Assembly (NCBI GenBank): GCA_024645065.1
Contig: JAHEGP010000153.1
Span: 1-7,787 of the forward strand
Direction of reading: 5' to 3'
DNA: 7,787 nt
Source: Cellvibrionales bacterium
GTDB lineage: Bacteria; Pseudomonadota; Gammaproteobacteria; Pseudomonadales; JAHEGP01
Shown here: one piece after another, positions 5,606 through 7,787 of the stretch
Position numbering within the stretch: the first letter of the stretch is position 1
How the letters are laid out: every line of letters begins with the position of its first letter
Made by a program: the position numbers and the translations under genes
The notes under the pieces: generated by a model
Databases searched by the model: none
What the model was told of the DNA's origin: nothing
Seen by the model: the letters and a program-made list of their open reading frames with translations, nothing else

Positions 5606-7674
5606 CTGAAGCTTTCTCCGCTCGCAGCAAGGGATTCGAGCAGCGCAGCGGGCTGCCAGAAGTCATCACCGCCAAGCTTTTGGTAGTGCCGCAGTTTTTT
5701 CAGCACCTCGTCCAGCCCGAGGCGGTTGGCATAGTACATCGGCCCGCCACGGTACACTGGCCAGCCATACCCGTAGACGTAAGCCACATCGATATCACTG
5801 GCTCGCAGGGCAATACCCTCGTCCAGTATTTTTGCGCCCTCGTTGATCATTGGTAACAGGCAGCGCTCGAGGATTTCTTCTTCGGAGATCGTCCGCTGCT
5901 CGATCCCCTCTCTGGCCGCCAGCTGCTGGAACAGTTCGCCGACCAGGGGAGCCGGAGTCGGTTTGCGCGCCTCATCGTAGTCGTAGAATCCGGCGCCGGA
6001 TTTCTGCCCGAACCGACCCAATTCGCAGAGGCGGTCCTTAACCGTAGCGCCATTGGAAGTTTCCTTGTTCCAACCGATATCCAGGCCGGCGAGGTCGGCC
6101 ATCTGGAACGCCCCCATGGGAAACCCAAAGTCGTACAGCACCTTGTCGATCTGCTCTACCGGCGCCCCTTCGAGCGCCAGTAGATTGGCCTGCTCCTGGC
6201 GTTTGAAGAGAATGCGGTTACCCACAAAGCCATAACACACGCCAACCAGCACCGCGACCTTGTTGATGCGCCTGGCAAAGGCCATGCAGCTTTTGATAAC
6301 CGCCGGTGAGGTCTTATCCCCGCGCACCACCTCGAGCAGCCTCATGACATTGGCCGGGGAGAAAAAGTGCAGGCCGATCACCCACTCCGGGCGGCCGGTC
6401 GCGGCCGCAATTTCGTTGAGGTCCAGTGCCGATGTATTGGAAGCGAGAATCGCGCCTTGTTTGGCGACGCCATCCAGGCGCGAAAAGATATCCTTTTTGA
6501 CGTCCATATTCTCGAACACCGCCTCGATGACCAGGTCGCAATCGGCCAGGTCGTTCAAGTCCAGCGAGCCGCGAATCAGGCGGCAGCGCTGCTCTACCTC
6601 AGCTTCACTGATGCGTCCCTTGCGGGCTGTATTCTCGTAGTTCCTGCGAATAACACCCTGGCCTCGCTCCAGTGCCGCCTGACTGGTCTCAATCTGGATC
6701 ACCGGAATCCCGGCATCGGCGATCGTCATGGCGATTCCGCCGCCCATCGTGCCGGCGCCAATCACGCCGACCCTGGCAATCGGCATCTCCGCCAGGTCCC
6801 TGTCGATACCCGGTATCTTGCCAGCCTGACGCTCGGCAAAGAAAAAGTACTGCTGGGCCGCAGCCTGGGGCCCGGTGAGCAGTTCCATAAACAGGCGGGT
6901 TTCGGTCTTCATGCCCTCGTCGAAAGCTTGTGAAACCGCTGCTTCGATGCAGCGAATATTGTACTCGGGAGCAATAAAACCACGCTTCTTGTGGGCGATT
7001 GCCCTGCGCGCTGCTGCAAACACATCCGGGTTCTGTCTCGCGGACTCGAGCCTGTCATCGCTGTCACGTATCCGGGGATGCGGCCCTCCATGCGCGGCTT
7101 TTTCCCGGGCAAAGGCAATGGCTTCCGCGCGCAGGTCACCCTCGACAAGCCTATCGACCAGGCCGCTATCAAGTGCATCCGCTGCCGCAACCGGGTTGCC
7201 CGTCGTAACCATGTCGAGTGCCTTTTCCACACCCACCAGTCGTGGCAGGCGCTGGGTACCGCCGGCGCCCGGCAGCAGGCCCAGCTTGACCTCCGGCAAC
7301 CCGAGCCGGGTATCTGGAAGCGCGCAGCGGTAGTGGGCCGCCAGGGCCACTTCCAGGCCGCCGCCCAGCGCAGTACCGTGAATAGCTGCTACGACGGGCT
7401 TGGTCGAATCATCCAGCGCCGCCAGCACACCATGTAGCTGCGGTTCCCTCGGACCACCGGCGAACTCGGTGATGTCGGCTCCGGCGATAAAGGTGCGCCC
7501 ACTGCAGATGATCACCAGCGCGTCGACGGCCTTATCGGCGAGGGCTTTTGCAAGGCCATCCCTGAGTCCCTGCCGCACGCCCTGACTCAGGGCATTGACC
7601 GGCGGGTTGTTCAAGCTTATCACGGCAACACCGTCTTCCACGCTGTAGTCAGCCATTGCTGTTAAAGCGATCAC
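5602..7674 (-). CDS. Bifunctional enoyl-CoA hydratase / 3-hydroxyacyl-CoA dehydrogenase (beta-oxidation)
   Basis: This cytoplasmic enzyme hydrates 2-enoyl-CoA and oxidises the resulting 3-hydroxyacyl-CoA with NAD in fatty-acid degradation. In the 690-residue protein the crotonase domain (about 8-200) has the GADITEF oxyanion region and both catalytic glutamates: E108 in GGGLEVAL and E128 in LPEVKLGLLPGAGG. The dehydrogenase NAD fold begins with GAGTMGG at about 306. Catalytic H436 (GLHFFSP), E448 and N486 (GFVGNR) are all present, and two C-terminal helical domains follow. The N-terminal style (NPPVNALS) resembles peroxisomal MFE1-type enzymes more than canonical FadB, so no symbol is given. 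The start chosen is GTG 7674, because AGGAG lies 7 bases upstream. The ATG at 7656 (MADYSVEDG) matches where homologues usually begin but lacks a ribosome site; ATG 7695 has a weaker GAGG. No thiolase partner (FadA) is in the window. Confidence 0.9.
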   Translation of the reverse strand: MIALTAMADYSVEDGVAVISLNNPPVNALSQGVRQGLRDGLAKALADKAVDALVIICSGRTFIAGADITEFAGGPREPQLHGVLAALDDSTKPVVAAIHGTALGGGLEVALAAHYRCALPDTRLGLPEVKLGLLPGAGGTQRLPRLVGVEKALDMVTTGNPVAAADALDSGLVDRLVEGDLRAEAIAFAREKAAHGGPHPRIRDSDDRLESARQNPDVFAAARRAIAHKKRGFIAPEYNIRCIEAAVSQAFDEGMKTETRLFMELLTGPQAAAQQYFFFAERQAGKIPGIDRDLAEMPIARVGVIGAGTMGGGIAMTIADAGIPVIQIETSQAALERGQGVIRRNYENTARKGRISEAEVEQRCRLIRGSLDLNDLADCDLVIEAVFENMDVKKDIFSRLDGVAKQGAILASNTSALDLNEIAAATGRPEWVIGLHFFSPANVMRLLEVVRGDKTSPAVIKSCMAFARRINKVAVLVGVCYGFVGNRILFKRQEQANLLALEGAPVEQIDKVLYDFGFPMGAFQMADLAGLDIGWNKETSNGATVKDRLCELGRFGQKSGAGFYDYDEARKPTPAPLVGELFQQLAAREGIEQRTISEEEILERCLLPMINEGAKILDEGIALRASDIDVAYVYGYGWPVYRGGPMYYANRLGLDEVLKKLRHYQKLGGDDFWQPAALLESLAASGESFS

Positions 7675-7681
7675 GCTTGCT

Positions 7682-7686
7682 CTCCT
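7682..7686 (-). promoter_or_regulatory. Ribosome binding site supporting the GTG start of the beta-oxidation gene
   Basis: On the minus strand AGGAG lies 7 bases before GTG at 7672-7674. The conserved-looking ATG at 7654-7656 is 25 bases from this site, too far to use it. The start therefore rests on either the GTG with this site or an ATG without one. Confidence 0.5.
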
Positions 7687-7726
7687 GGCGTTCATTCTAT
7701 CCTCGCTTGGCTTGGCGTCGATCCAC

Positions 7727-7779
7727 GCAGACGCACTGTTGGCAGACGCACTGTTGGCAGACGCACTGTTGGCAGACGC
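7727..7779. repeat. 15-bp tandem repeat, about 3.5 copies
   Basis: The unit GCAGACGCACTGTTG occurs perfectly at 7727-7741, 7742-7756 and 7757-7771, followed by a partial copy GCAGACGC at 7772-7779. The unit length is a multiple of three. In the frame of the downstream minus-strand gene it would read Ala-Ser-Ala-Asn-Ser repeatedly, without a stop. It lies 52 bp upstream of the chosen start, so it is probably an untranslated minisatellite in the leader or promoter region. It would only be coding if translation began farther upstream, for example at TTG 7782. Confidence 0.85.
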
Positions 7780-7787
7780 CAAGGCTA

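Noticed and set aside
6260..7437. Plus-strand open frames opposite the beta-oxidation gene
   Set aside because: They are antisense shadows produced by GC-rich codon bias; no motifs or ribosome sites are present.

Overview
The window (about 7.8 kb, moderately GC-rich) looks like chromosomal DNA of a free-living, probably aquatic, Gram-negative bacterium. The evidence is two Sec/lipoprotein-type export signals, a cardiolipin synthase of the proteobacterial type, a secreted sulfatase and an MFE1-like beta-oxidation enzyme. A gammaproteobacterial origin is my best guess from protein style and codon use; nothing in the window proves it.

Layout from left to right. Positions 1-150 hold a long imperfect palindrome with nested perfect arms, which resembles a MITE or REP-type element; its left end may lie outside the window. 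A minus-strand cardiolipin synthase gene (213-1634) follows. Next is an intergenic stretch (1635-2082) with a hairpin and a good rho-independent terminator, both serving the minus-strand sulfatase gene (2083-3639), which encodes an exported arylsulfatase with a formylglycine motif. Divergent from it, with a credible promoter between, is a 70-residue plus-strand protein of unknown function (3920-4132). After about 300 bp without a convincing gene comes a plus-strand lipoprotein of the endonuclease/exonuclease/phosphatase (EEP) superfamily (4438-5388). It is followed by what looks like a frame-disrupted small lipoprotein gene (5401-5605). The right end is a minus-strand fused enoyl-CoA hydratase/3-hydroxyacyl-CoA dehydrogenase (5602-7674), with a 15-bp tandem repeat just upstream of it.

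The genes do not form one pathway or operon. They are single transcription units in alternating orientation: phospholipid synthesis, sulfate-ester hydrolysis in the periplasm, an unknown small protein, an envelope-anchored hydrolase and fatty-acid beta-oxidation. I do not see a defence, mobile or secondary-metabolite system. The items most worth a second look are the palindrome at 1-150, the broken lipoprotein reading frame at 5401-5605, the in-phase 15-bp tandem repeat at 7727-7779, and the unassigned 70-residue protein.
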